Source: Acidobacteriaceae bacterium
GTDB taxonomy: Bacteria; Acidobacteriota; Terriglobia; Terriglobales; SbA1
Assembly: GCA_019237515.1 (NCBI GenBank)
Contig: JAFAGX010000440.1
Span: 1-10,286, forward strand
Reading direction: 5' to 3'
Length of the DNA: 10,286 nt
Shown: piece by piece, positions 1 through 5,440 of the stretch
Layout: each line of letters opens with the position of its first letter
Numbering within the stretch: position 1 is the stretch's first letter
Made by a program: the position numbers and the translations under genes
Notes under the pieces: generated by a model
The model's database searches: none
The model's input: only the letters and a program-made list of their open reading frames with translations
What the model was told of the DNA's origin: nothing

Positions 1-810
1 GACGTCGTTGTGAACCGACAAAAGTTTGGTGGCTAAAGCACCTGCATCCGCGACGCGGCCGGATTGCAAATAAGCCTGCATCAAGGTACGCAGGCCATCA
101 GGGCTGCTGTCCAGATCCGCCACTTTCTCCAGGTGGCTGATTGCCCCGGCCATGTCGCCAGAGTCGAAAGCAGTACGGCCACGCATCAGCAAGGCGTAGC
201 TGCTGCCCGGGTCGAGCTTCAGCATGCGCTGCAGAATCTCTTCAGCCGCCTCAAGCTGACCTTTGGCCCGCAGTGTTTCCGCGGCGGCTGAGAAAATCTG
301 CCAGGCTTCCGTTTTCTTATTTAGGCGGACATAAACCTCAGCCAGTCTCGTCCGCATGGCCACGTTTTCCGGATCCATCTCGAGGGTTTTCTGAAAGATT
401 CGGACTGCCTGCTCCAGTTGTCCTTCGCGCAGGAATTCTTCCGCTACCTGCAGATACTGAGCTCGCGCATCATTGAATAAACCCTGCTGGGTGTAGAGCT
501 CGGCCAGGCGAAGCACGCTCTCAAGGGATGACTTCAGCTTGCCCAGCTTCTTGTACATCGCGATCGCTTTTACCGTGAAACCCTGGGACGCATATGCATC
601 GCCCACGCTCTTGAAGCACTCGACGGCTTTGTCGTTGTTGCCGACGCGAGCGTAGAGATCGCCGATCGTATTCATGACCGTCAGGTCTTTCGGGTCGTTT
701 TTCAGGATTTTTTCGTACTCAGCGATGGCGTTCGGCAACTTGCCTTGCTGCACAAATTTCTCGGCAGCGCTCAGAACCTTCTGTTTGTTGAAGCCAAAAC
801 CAAAAGCCAT
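1..810 (-). CDS. TPR-repeat protein, C-terminus outside window
   Basis: The frame is open from an ATG at 810 to the left edge, giving 270 visible residues with no stop, so the protein is truncated by the window. It is almost entirely helical repeats of tetratricopeptide type. Helix pairs run at about residues 24-57 (ending NDPKDLTVMNTIGDLYARVG), 58-90, 97-130, 131-164 (with EMDPENV), 184-215 (with KLDPGSS) and 216-250. The spaced A/G/Y/P pattern is typical of TPR scaffolds. There is no signal peptide or membrane segment, so it is probably cytoplasmic and mediates protein-protein contacts. The N-terminus MAFGFGFNKQK is short and basic. A GGAG about 11 bases before the ATG is a weak ribosome binding site. 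It lies downstream of dnaB on the same strand but 583 bases away, so it is probably a separate unit. The TPR class is secure, but no specific function can be assigned. Confidence 0.85.
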   Translation of the reverse strand, partial: MAFGFGFNKQKVLSAAEKFVQQGKLPNAIAEYEKILKNDPKDLTVMNTIGDLYARVGNNDKAVECFKSVGDAYASQGFTVKAIAMYKKLGKLKSSLESVLRLAELYTQQGLFNDARAQYLQVAEEFLREGQLEQAVRIFQKTLEMDPENVAMRTRLAEVYVRLNKKTEAWQIFSAAAETLRAKGQLEAAEEILQRMLKLDPGSSYALLMRGRTAFDSGDMAGAISHLEKVADLDSSPDGLRTLMQAYLQSGRVADAGALATKLLSVHNDV

Positions 811-964
811 AGGATTGCGGACTCCAGCCCTGTTACGTGCCCGAGAACCCTTCCGTCTGGGAGAATTCGCAGACTATCTCACCACTCCATTGGCATTTCG
901 CCCAATATCAGGAGATGGTCTTTCGGACAAGGGCCATTGTACGGCTGGGTGGACAAAACCGCAT

Positions 965-981
965 GGTTACCAATGGTTACC
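965..981. repeat. GGTTACC direct repeat, possible operator
   Basis: Two exact GGTTACC copies at 965-971 and 975-981 are separated by AAT. They are spaced 10 bases start to start, about one helical turn. Each copy is nearly palindromic. The pair lies about 155 bases upstream of the TPR gene start. Binding by a regulator is only a guess from the geometry. Confidence 0.3.
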
Positions 982-1083
982 GGAAGGGAGTGTACGACTG
1001 GGGCACCGACTGGAACCGGCGACAAGGATTCAAAACCGAGGACCTATAGGGCGGCGGCCGCTTCGGTCACATCTTTCGTTTTT

Positions 1084-1105
1084 GTCATTCCGAGCAGAGT
1101 GATCC
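1084..1105. repeat. Degenerate dispersed intergenic repeat
   Basis: The phrase CATTCCGAGCAGAGTGATCC resembles a family of short intergenic sequences (of the type GTCATTCCGAGC...GAGGAATC) that I recognise as frequent in acidobacterial and some other environmental genomes. A more distant partial match occurs on the same strand near 1211-1226. The identification is from memory and was not searched. Confidence 0.3.
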
Positions 1106-1286
1106 GACTCGCATGCGACCTGCTCCCGGCACACCTTAGATCGCGGTACATGCCCTCCTGTATGTGCAAATCTTCAGGTTGCAAGAAATCATTAAGTCAA
1201 GCCACGTCTCGGTGGCAGTTCCTAGCGGAGCGAAGTAACATCACAAGGCTCTGTGACTTAGCCGCTGCGCGTGCTGCATCTGCGAA

Positions 1287-1302
1287 CCGACCAGACGGTC
1301 GG
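1287..1302. other. Perfect short hairpin downstream of dnaB
   Basis: CCGACC at 1287-1292 pairs perfectly with GGTCGG at 1297-1302 around an AGAC loop. It lies about 90 bases beyond the dnaB stop on the minus strand. No T-run follows on either strand, so it is not a standard intrinsic terminator. It could still act as an mRNA 3' end structure. Confidence 0.3.
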
Positions 1303-1333
1303 ACCTCCTGCCCGGCAAGCCGTCAGTTCGTGG

Positions 1334-1360
1334 TTCCACAGGATTTTCCACAGGCTGTGG
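1334..1360. promoter_or_regulatory. DnaA-box-like cluster
   Basis: TTCCACAGG at 1334-1342 is followed by TTTTCCACAGG at 1344-1354 and CTGTGG at 1355-1360. TTTTCCACA (1344-1352) fits the relaxed DnaA box TTWTNCACA. CCACAG and CTGTGG also form an inverted repeat around a single G. The cluster lies about 35 bases past the dnaB stop. It may be a DnaA binding site or simply the 3' end hairpin of dnaB mRNA. No AT-rich unwinding element is visible, so it is not called an origin. Confidence 0.3.
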
Positions 1361-1393
1361 CTTTAGTTTTCTTGGGTTCACAACTAAGCGGTT

Positions 1394-2773
1394 TTAATCG
1401 GACGGTCCGACGCCGCCGTTCATGCGCGATTCGAAACGAGTCGAATTCTTGAGGAAAGCGAGACTCACTTTGCCGGTCGGACCATTGCGCTGCTTGGCGA
1501 TGATGAGTTCGGCGCAGCCCTGAAGCTCGGGATCGTCGGGCTTGTAAACTTCCTCGCGGAAGATGAAGGCAACGACATCGGCATCCTGCTCAATCGAGCC
1601 GGACTCTCGCAGATCGGCGAGTTGCGGGCGGTGGTCACCGCCGCGGCTTTCAGGGGCGCGGCTGAGCTGGGAAAGAGCAATTACGGGAACATTCAATTCC
1701 TTTGCGAGCGCTTTCAGGCCGCGGGAGATGGCCGAGACTTCCTGGGTCCGGTTTTCATAGCGCTTGCCGCCGCCCGACATCAGTTGCAGGTAGTCCACGA
1801 CAATCAGGTCCAAGTTGCCTTGCGATTGCATCAGGCGGCGCGCCTTGGCACGCATTTCGCTGAGTGCAATTCCGGGCGTGTCGTCGATGAAGATGGGAGC
1901 CGTCGCCAACTTAGCCACCGCTTCGTGAACTTTGCTGATGTCGTCCTTCCATAGCGAACCGGTGCGGAACTTGTGTGAGTCTACGCGAGCCGTGGAACAA
2001 ACCAGGCGTTGCAGCAGCGCGCCTTTCGACATCTCGAGGGAAAAAACTCCGACAACCTTCTCTCCGAAAATGGCGGCATTCTCCGCGATGTTCATCGCGA
2101 ATGCCGTTTTGCCCATCGATGGTCTTGCCGCGATGATGACCAGATCGGAAGGCTGCAGACCACTGGTCATTTCGTCCAGATCGGCATAATACGTCGCTAG
2201 GCCGGTGATGCGTTGGCCTCGCTGCAGAAACGAATCCAGATATTCGTCCGCGGAACCATGCCTCTCGCGGATGATTTCTGGAACGCTCATGAATCCGCGG
2301 CCGATGCGCTTTTCGGAAAGCTGGAAAATGGCGGCTTCCGCGTCGTTAAGGATCTCCTCAGCGGCATCGCTTTGGTCGGAAGCTCGGGCGATGGCGGCGT
2401 TGGCGGCACTGATGAGGCCGCGCAAAAGCGCCTTGTCGCGAACGATCTTGACGTAGTGCTCGATGCTGGGGCGGTCGGGAACGCCGTCAGTTAACGACGC
2501 TATGTACGCGTAGTCCCCAATTGCCTCTAGTTCCTTGTGGCGGCTCAGTTCCTCAGGGAGAGTGACAACATCGATCGGTCGAGAGGCCTCGGCCAGATCG
2601 ACCATGCGGCTATAGATTCTGCGATGCGAGTCGAGTGAAAAGTCTTCCGGCTTGAGGTGTTCGGCCGCCTGGTTGTACGCGAGATTGTCGAGCAGAATCG
2701 CCCCAAGAATGGATCTTTCGGCTTCGACGTTTGCCGGTAATGTATGCGCGACGCTATAGTCGATCGTTGCCAA
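1394..2773 (-). CDS. dnaB: Replicative DNA helicase DnaB
   Basis: DnaB is the hexameric ring helicase that unwinds the replication fork 5' to 3' on the lagging strand, using ATP, and recruits DnaG primase. The 459 residues match the usual family length, with no intein. The N-terminal domain (about 10-110) opens with LPANVEAERSILGAILLDN. The RecA-like domain (about 185-450) has Walker A ARPSMGKT at 216-223, Walker B VVDYLQLM at 325-332, a conserved SQLSR stretch (368-372), and DLRESGSIEQDAD at 387-399. The start is the TTG at 2773. It is the only plausible start: upstream in frame there is a TAG and no ATG or GTG, and the next in-frame ATG falls inside the N-terminal domain. The ribosome binding site is weak (GAAAGAG, about 9 bases away). 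It has its own promoter at 2906-2934 and no clear T-run terminator. Identity is certain and the start is probable. Confidence 0.97.
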   Translation of the reverse strand: MATIDYSVAHTLPANVEAERSILGAILLDNLAYNQAAEHLKPEDFSLDSHRRIYSRMVDLAEASRPIDVVTLPEELSRHKELEAIGDYAYIASLTDGVPDRPSIEHYVKIVRDKALLRGLISAANAAIARASDQSDAAEEILNDAEAAIFQLSEKRIGRGFMSVPEIIRERHGSADEYLDSFLQRGQRITGLATYYADLDEMTSGLQPSDLVIIAARPSMGKTAFAMNIAENAAIFGEKVVGVFSLEMSKGALLQRLVCSTARVDSHKFRTGSLWKDDISKVHEAVAKLATAPIFIDDTPGIALSEMRAKARRLMQSQGNLDLIVVDYLQLMSGGGKRYENRTQEVSAISRGLKALAKELNVPVIALSQLSRAPESRGGDHRPQLADLRESGSIEQDADVVAFIFREEVYKPDDPELQGCAELIIAKQRNGPTGKVSLAFLKNSTRFESRMNGGVGPSD

Positions 2774-2787
2774 CGGAAGCAGCTCTT

Positions 2788-2898
2788 TCAGGAGAATTTC
2801 TTCGTGCGGTGCGAGCGCGATATTAACTCGGATGTTCTTGTGGAAGAGCTGTGCCTACTTCGGAAAACCGAGGAGAAACTTGGGAAGGCGGAAATCAT
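2788..2898 (-). other. Possible leaderless upstream ORF of dnaB
   Basis: An ATG at 2898 lies 7 bases after the -10 hexamer of the dnaB promoter, so its A is a plausible transcription start. The frame runs 36 codons to a TGA at 2788-2790, leaving 14 bases before the dnaB TTG. The peptide (MISAFPSFSSVFRS...) is rich in Ser and Arg and resembles nothing I know. It could be a leader that couples translation to dnaB, or it could be chance. Nothing besides position supports it. Confidence 0.2.
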
Positions 2899-2905
2899 GA
2901 AGCGG

Positions 2906-2934
2906 AGTATAGGCGAATGAAAGACGAATAACAA
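2906..2934 (-). promoter_or_regulatory. Sigma-70-type promoter of dnaB
   Basis: Read on the minus strand, TTGTTA (2934-2929, 4/6 to consensus) is followed after exactly 17 bases by TATACT (2911-2906, 5/6). Transcription should start near 2898-2900, giving a leader of about 125 bases before the dnaB TTG. It sits just downstream of the strong terminator at 2944-2982, as expected for an independent unit. Confidence 0.6.
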
Positions 2935-2943
2935 CTAGTCGCC

Positions 2944-2982
2944 AAAAAAATATGCGGCTCCGGCCAGCCACCGGAGCCGCAT
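2944..2982 (-). terminator. Strong intrinsic terminator
   Basis: Arms 2952-2963 (ATGCGGCTCCGG) and 2971-2982 are perfectly complementary over 12 bp around a 7-base loop. On the minus strand the stem is followed by A then seven T (2950-2944). There is no T-run on the plus side, so it stops minus-strand transcription only. Transcripts must come from the spacer or read through from rpoD, which already has its own terminator at 3509-3531. Confidence 0.85.
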
Positions 2983-3350
2983 TGCTCGTGAGATGTTCCC
3001 AGTCTGCCAAGTCACCGCATCTTGCGAGAATTTTGAAGCTGCGAATTTGAACGCTCGCTTCTCAACCATCGCCCGTATTCTGCGGGTAGAACCCCAAAAT
3101 ACGCTTGCAGCAATTGCTTGACCGGCGGCCCAGCCCTTCCTGAGGAGGACTTTTAAGGAGGCCGCAACGCCCAGGATCCGCAACGCGCCATGACACGTTT
3201 CGGAAACCTTCCGGCGATTCACCCTCGAGAACCACCGGCAACCGCCAGCCGTTCAGCAATTCGTGGCAGCACTTTCAAGACATCCACGTATGCGATGGCG
3301 GTACTTTGCTTGAACACGCAGATCCGCGCAAGAAGAGATTTCAGTTTTGT

Positions 3351-3367
3351 TGTGCAGAAACTGTGGA
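3351..3367 (-). promoter_or_regulatory. Paired DnaA-box-like element, copy 1
   Basis: On the plus strand, TGTGCAGAA (3351-3359), two bases and TGTGGA (3362-3367). The minus-strand reading TTCTGCACA fits the loose DnaA box TTNTNCACA. The same arrangement with identical spacing recurs at 7393-7409, matching at 15 of 17 bases. A further TTTGTGGAAAG follows at 3379-3389. Confidence 0.3.
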
Positions 3368-3410
3368 GGACGAAAGTTCTTTGTGGAAAGAGAAGGAAAA
3401 GCAGCAAGAC

Positions 3411-3434
3411 TTTACCGCAGAGGACACAGAGGAA
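3411..3434. repeat. CCGCAGAGGACACAGAGG-type dispersed repeat
   Basis: The core CCGCAGAGGACACAGAGG (3415-3432) contains CAGAGGA at 3418-3424 and again at 3427-3433, 9 bases apart. I recognise this phrase as a recurrent intergenic sequence in many environmental bacterial genomes. Its role is unknown. The identification is from memory. Confidence 0.4.
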
Positions 3435-3474
3435 TACAAACGAAGAAAAGCCGGAAGGCGTTTTTCTCCGAATT

Positions 3475-3505
3475 CAGTTCTCAGTTGGCAGTTCCTGGTT
3501 CTCAG
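3475..3505. repeat. 7-base tandem repeat, CAGTTCT unit
   Basis: Four consecutive 7-base units begin at 3475 (CAGTTCT), 3482 (CAGTTGG), 3489 (CAGTTCC) and 3496 (TGGTTCT), followed by CAG. The same unit is repeated at 7511-7546. The tract lies directly beyond the rpoD terminator on the minus strand. Confidence 0.6.
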
Positions 3506-3508
3506 ACG

Positions 3509-3531
3509 AAAAAGGCGCGATTGCTCGCGCC
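3509..3531 (-). terminator. Intrinsic terminator of rpoD
   Basis: On the minus strand GGCGCGA (3531-3525) and TCGCGCC (3520-3514) form a perfect 7-bp stem with a GCAA tetraloop, followed by five T (3513-3509). The hairpin begins 5 bases after the rpoD stop codon, an ideal position. Confidence 0.85.
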
Positions 3532-3536
3532 CAATT

Positions 3537-5228
3537 TTAGTCCCTGACTCCATCCATAAACGCGCGGAGTTTGCGGGAGCGGGAAGGATGACGCAGTTTG
3601 CGCAGAGCTTTGGCTTCGATCTGGCGGATACGCTCGCGAGTCACGGCGAAAGACTGGCCGACTTCTTCCAGAGTGTGCTCGCTGCCGTCTTCCAGCCCAA
3701 AGCGCATTTTAATGACCCGCTCTTCGCGCGGAGTAAGCGTGCGAAGAACCTGAGAGGTTTGGTCTTTCAGGTTCACGTTGATAACGGCTTCGGCGGGTGA
3801 CACGACCGCTCGGTCCTCGATGAAATCGCCAAGATGGGAATCTTCCTCTTCGCCGATCGGAGTTTCGAGAGAGATCGGCTCTTGCGCAATCTTAAGAACC
3901 TTCCGGACCTTAGCGACTGGAATATCCATGCGCTTGGCAATTTCCTCAGATAGCGGCTCGCGCCCCAGTTCCTGCACCAACTGCCGCGACGTGCGGATCA
4001 ATTTGTTAATGGTTTCGATCATGTGCACGGGAATACGGATCGTGCGCGCCTGATCAGCAATTGCTCGAGTGATTGCCTGTCGAATCCACCAAGTAGCATA
4101 GGTGGAAAATTTGTAACCGCGGCGGTACTCGAACTTATCGACGGCCTTCATGAGGCCGATATTGCCTTCCTGAATGAGGTCGAGGAACTGGAGACCGCGG
4201 TTGGTGTATTTCTTAGCGATTGAAACCACCAGGCGGAGGTTGGCCTCGATGAGTTCACGCTTCGCCTGTTCGGCATCCATGTCTCCCTGGATAATTTCGC
4301 GTTGCGTGCGCTTCAGTTCCTGAAACAAGACACCGGCTTCCTGCTCAAGTTTTTCCAACTCGGCATGGATAGCGCGCGACTGGCGGCGGTACTCTTTCCG
4401 CTGGTCTTCGTTGCGAGTGGCTTCGGCTTTCTTTTCCAGGTTTTGGCTCTGGCGGTCCAGAGAGCGCATGGTGTCGACCGTCTTGTTCACCCGGTCGATT
4501 AAGCGTTTGCGCTCGGTGTTGGTAAATCCGAGATTGCGGACGCAAAGCGAGACATTAACGACGCCCCGAGCCAAATTTAACCGGTGGCGGCGATAGTGCT
4601 TGGGCTGCTTCTTCTGGTTAACGCTGGCCAACTTCTCTATGAAGACAGGAACCTTTTTGTAGGCCTTGGCAAGCTCGTCAATCTTCCCGGTGAATTCCTT
4701 CAGCCGGTTTTGCAGAATTTCGTCGGTGATTTCTTCTTCATCGAAGGTGACCACTTCCTTGATGGAGCGAACGCCTTTTTTCAGGTCCTCGCCCATGGCA
4801 AGCAGCTCGTTGATCACGATGGGAGAGCGTGAAAGCGCCTTCAGGACGCGGAGTTGGCCGCGCTCGATGCGCTTGGCAATCTCAACTTCGCCCTCGCGGG
4901 TGAGCAGGGGAACAGTGCCCATTTCGCGCAGATACATGCGAACCGGGTCATTGGTCTTTTCGAGAGCGCCAGGCGTGAGATCGAGCTCGACGTCCTCGCC
5001 CATCTCTTCTTCGTCAAACTTCTTATCGAGTGCGGAAGAAGGCATTTTCGGCCCCTCCAGCACATCGATGCCTTGCGTGCCGATGGTCGTCAGCAGATCG
5101 TCGAGATCCTCGGGAGAATGCACATCGTGCGGGATCAGGTCGTTGACCTGGTCATACGTCAAATATCCCTTTTCTTTTCCCGTATCGATCAGCTTTTTAA
5201 TATCTTCGTATTTATCGTCAAGAGCCAA
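3537..5228 (-). CDS. rpoD: RNA polymerase primary sigma factor (sigma-70/SigA)
   Basis: This is the housekeeping sigma factor that directs RNA polymerase to -35/-10 promoters. The 563 residues show region 1.1 (about 1-60), region 1.2 (about 93-125, [17 protein letters not shown]), a charged non-conserved stretch (about 126-320) and region 2 (about 325-400). Region 2 includes [12 protein letters not shown] and the promoter-melting and -10 helix [20 protein letters not shown]. Region 3 (about 405-480) and region 4 (about 495-555) follow, the latter with the helix-turn-helix [20 protein letters not shown]. The start is TTG at 5228. It has a good GAGGA site 8 bases upstream, and an in-frame TGA lies further up with no ATG between. 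Region 1.1 is short compared with E. coli, as usual outside Gammaproteobacteria. Its own promoter lies 212 bases or less from dnaG, and a terminator lies directly after the stop. Identity is certain. Confidence 0.98.
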   Translation of the reverse strand: MALDDKYEDIKKLIDTGKEKGYLTYDQVNDLIPHDVHSPEDLDDLLTTIGTQGIDVLEGPKMPSSALDKKFDEEEMGEDVELDLTPGALEKTNDPVRMYLREMGTVPLLTREGEVEIAKRIERGQLRVLKALSRSPIVINELLAMGEDLKKGVRSIKEVVTFDEEEITDEILQNRLKEFTGKIDELAKAYKKVPVFIEKLASVNQKKQPKHYRRHRLNLARGVVNVSLCVRNLGFTNTERKRLIDRVNKTVDTMRSLDRQSQNLEKKAEATRNEDQRKEYRRQSRAIHAELEKLEQEAGVLFQELKRTQREIIQGDMDAEQAKRELIEANLRLVVSIAKKYTNRGLQFLDLIQEGNIGLMKAVDKFEYRRGYKFSTYATWWIRQAITRAIADQARTIRIPVHMIETINKLIRTSRQLVQELGREPLSEEIAKRMDIPVAKVRKVLKIAQEPISLETPIGEEEDSHLGDFIEDRAVVSPAEAVINVNLKDQTSQVLRTLTPREERVIKMRFGLEDGSEHTLEEVGQSFAVTRERIRQIEAKALRKLRHPSRSRKLRAFMDGVRD

Positions 5229-5236
5229 GACGGATT

Positions 5237-5261
5237 TCCTCGATTCGTCCTCAGGAGGACG
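5237..5261 (-). promoter_or_regulatory. rpoD ribosome binding site with adjacent hairpin
   Basis: On the minus strand CGTCCTC (5261-5255) and GAGGACG (5252-5246) form a perfect 7-bp inverted repeat. The ribosome binding site GAGGA follows at 5241-5237, 8 bases before the TTG. The same CCTC arm could pair with either the first GAGGA or the ribosome binding site itself, so the two folds exclude each other. Regulation of rpoD translation by this switch is inference. Confidence 0.4.
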
Positions 5262-5326
5262 TCAAAACGTATTTGGGATTGGTGGGAACGTAAGGTGACG
5301 GACGTCGCGCCTACGCAAACTTTCAG

Positions 5327-5356
5327 AGTATAGCATGATCGATTGTTTAATATCCA
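5327..5356 (-). promoter_or_regulatory. Promoter of rpoD, extended -10
   Basis: On the minus strand TGGATA (5356-5351, 4/6) is followed after 18 bases by TATACT (5332-5327, 5/6). TGC directly before the -10 makes it an extended -10. The predicted start near 5320 gives a leader of about 90 bases. It lies between dnaG and rpoD, so rpoD can be transcribed independently of dnaG. Confidence 0.5.
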
Positions 5357-5440
5357 CGACCATGGCCGTCCCGCCGGGGCTACCGTCGCCCTATGTTCCT
5401 ACCAGCTAATAACTTAGATGGCAAAACAGTGTACAAAGTT

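Larger units (their letters stand above)
811..1393. other. Spacer between dnaB and the TPR gene
   Basis: This 583-base stretch has no convincing gene. The open frames crossing it on the plus strand have no family resemblance and also run through the reverse complement of dnaB or the TPR gene. No tRNA-like fold was found. It contains a GGTTACC direct repeat (965-981), a degenerate dispersed-repeat phrase (1084-1105), a perfect 6-bp stem hairpin with an AGAC loop (1287-1302) and a DnaA-box-like cluster (1334-1360). The promoter of the TPR gene should lie here on the minus strand, but no hexamer pair stood out. Confidence 0.6.
2983..3508. other. Spacer between the two terminators, possible small RNA region
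   Basis: About 525 bases lie between the rpoD terminator and a second strong terminator, with no recognisable gene. Three overlapping minus-strand frames each look locally protein-like (for example AIAYVDVLKVLPRIAERL near 3230-3300). None is sustained, and the last of them runs through the terminator hairpin, so this is either a decayed gene or non-coding. On the minus strand around 3072-3105, CGTATT and AATACG enclose a GGGG-TTCTA-CCC hairpin, so a folded RNA is possible. AGCAATTGCT (3109-3118) is a perfect palindrome. No signature of 6S RNA, 4.5S RNA, RNase P RNA or tmRNA was recognised. Confidence 0.4.

Noticed and set aside
1348..1360. CCACAGGCTGTGG as intrinsic terminator of dnaB
   Set aside because: The stem is short with almost no loop, and on the minus strand it is followed by AAAATCC rather than a T-run.
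745..1452. Long plus-strand open frame of 235 codons across the dnaB-TPR spacer
   Set aside because: It overlaps both real genes in antisense, has no family resemblance, and has the Arg/Ser/Pro-rich make-up of a shadow frame.
1394..2773. Intein in DnaB
   Set aside because: DnaB is a frequent intein host, but here Walker A, Walker B and the C-terminal motifs are continuous at normal spacing in 459 residues.
2935..3222. Minus-strand open frame of 95 codons after rpoD
   Set aside because: It reads straight through the strong terminator hairpin and its T-run, so it is unlikely to be a protein gene.
2983..3340. Known structural RNAs (6S, 4.5S, RNase P, tmRNA) before the terminator at 2944
   Set aside because: None of the conserved sequence signatures I could look for by eye is present, so only an unassigned small RNA is suggested.
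4666..5298. Plus-strand open frame of 210 codons antisense to rpoD
   Set aside because: Its Ser/Arg-rich product is the reverse reading of the acidic, highly conserved rpoD. No start signal or family supports it.
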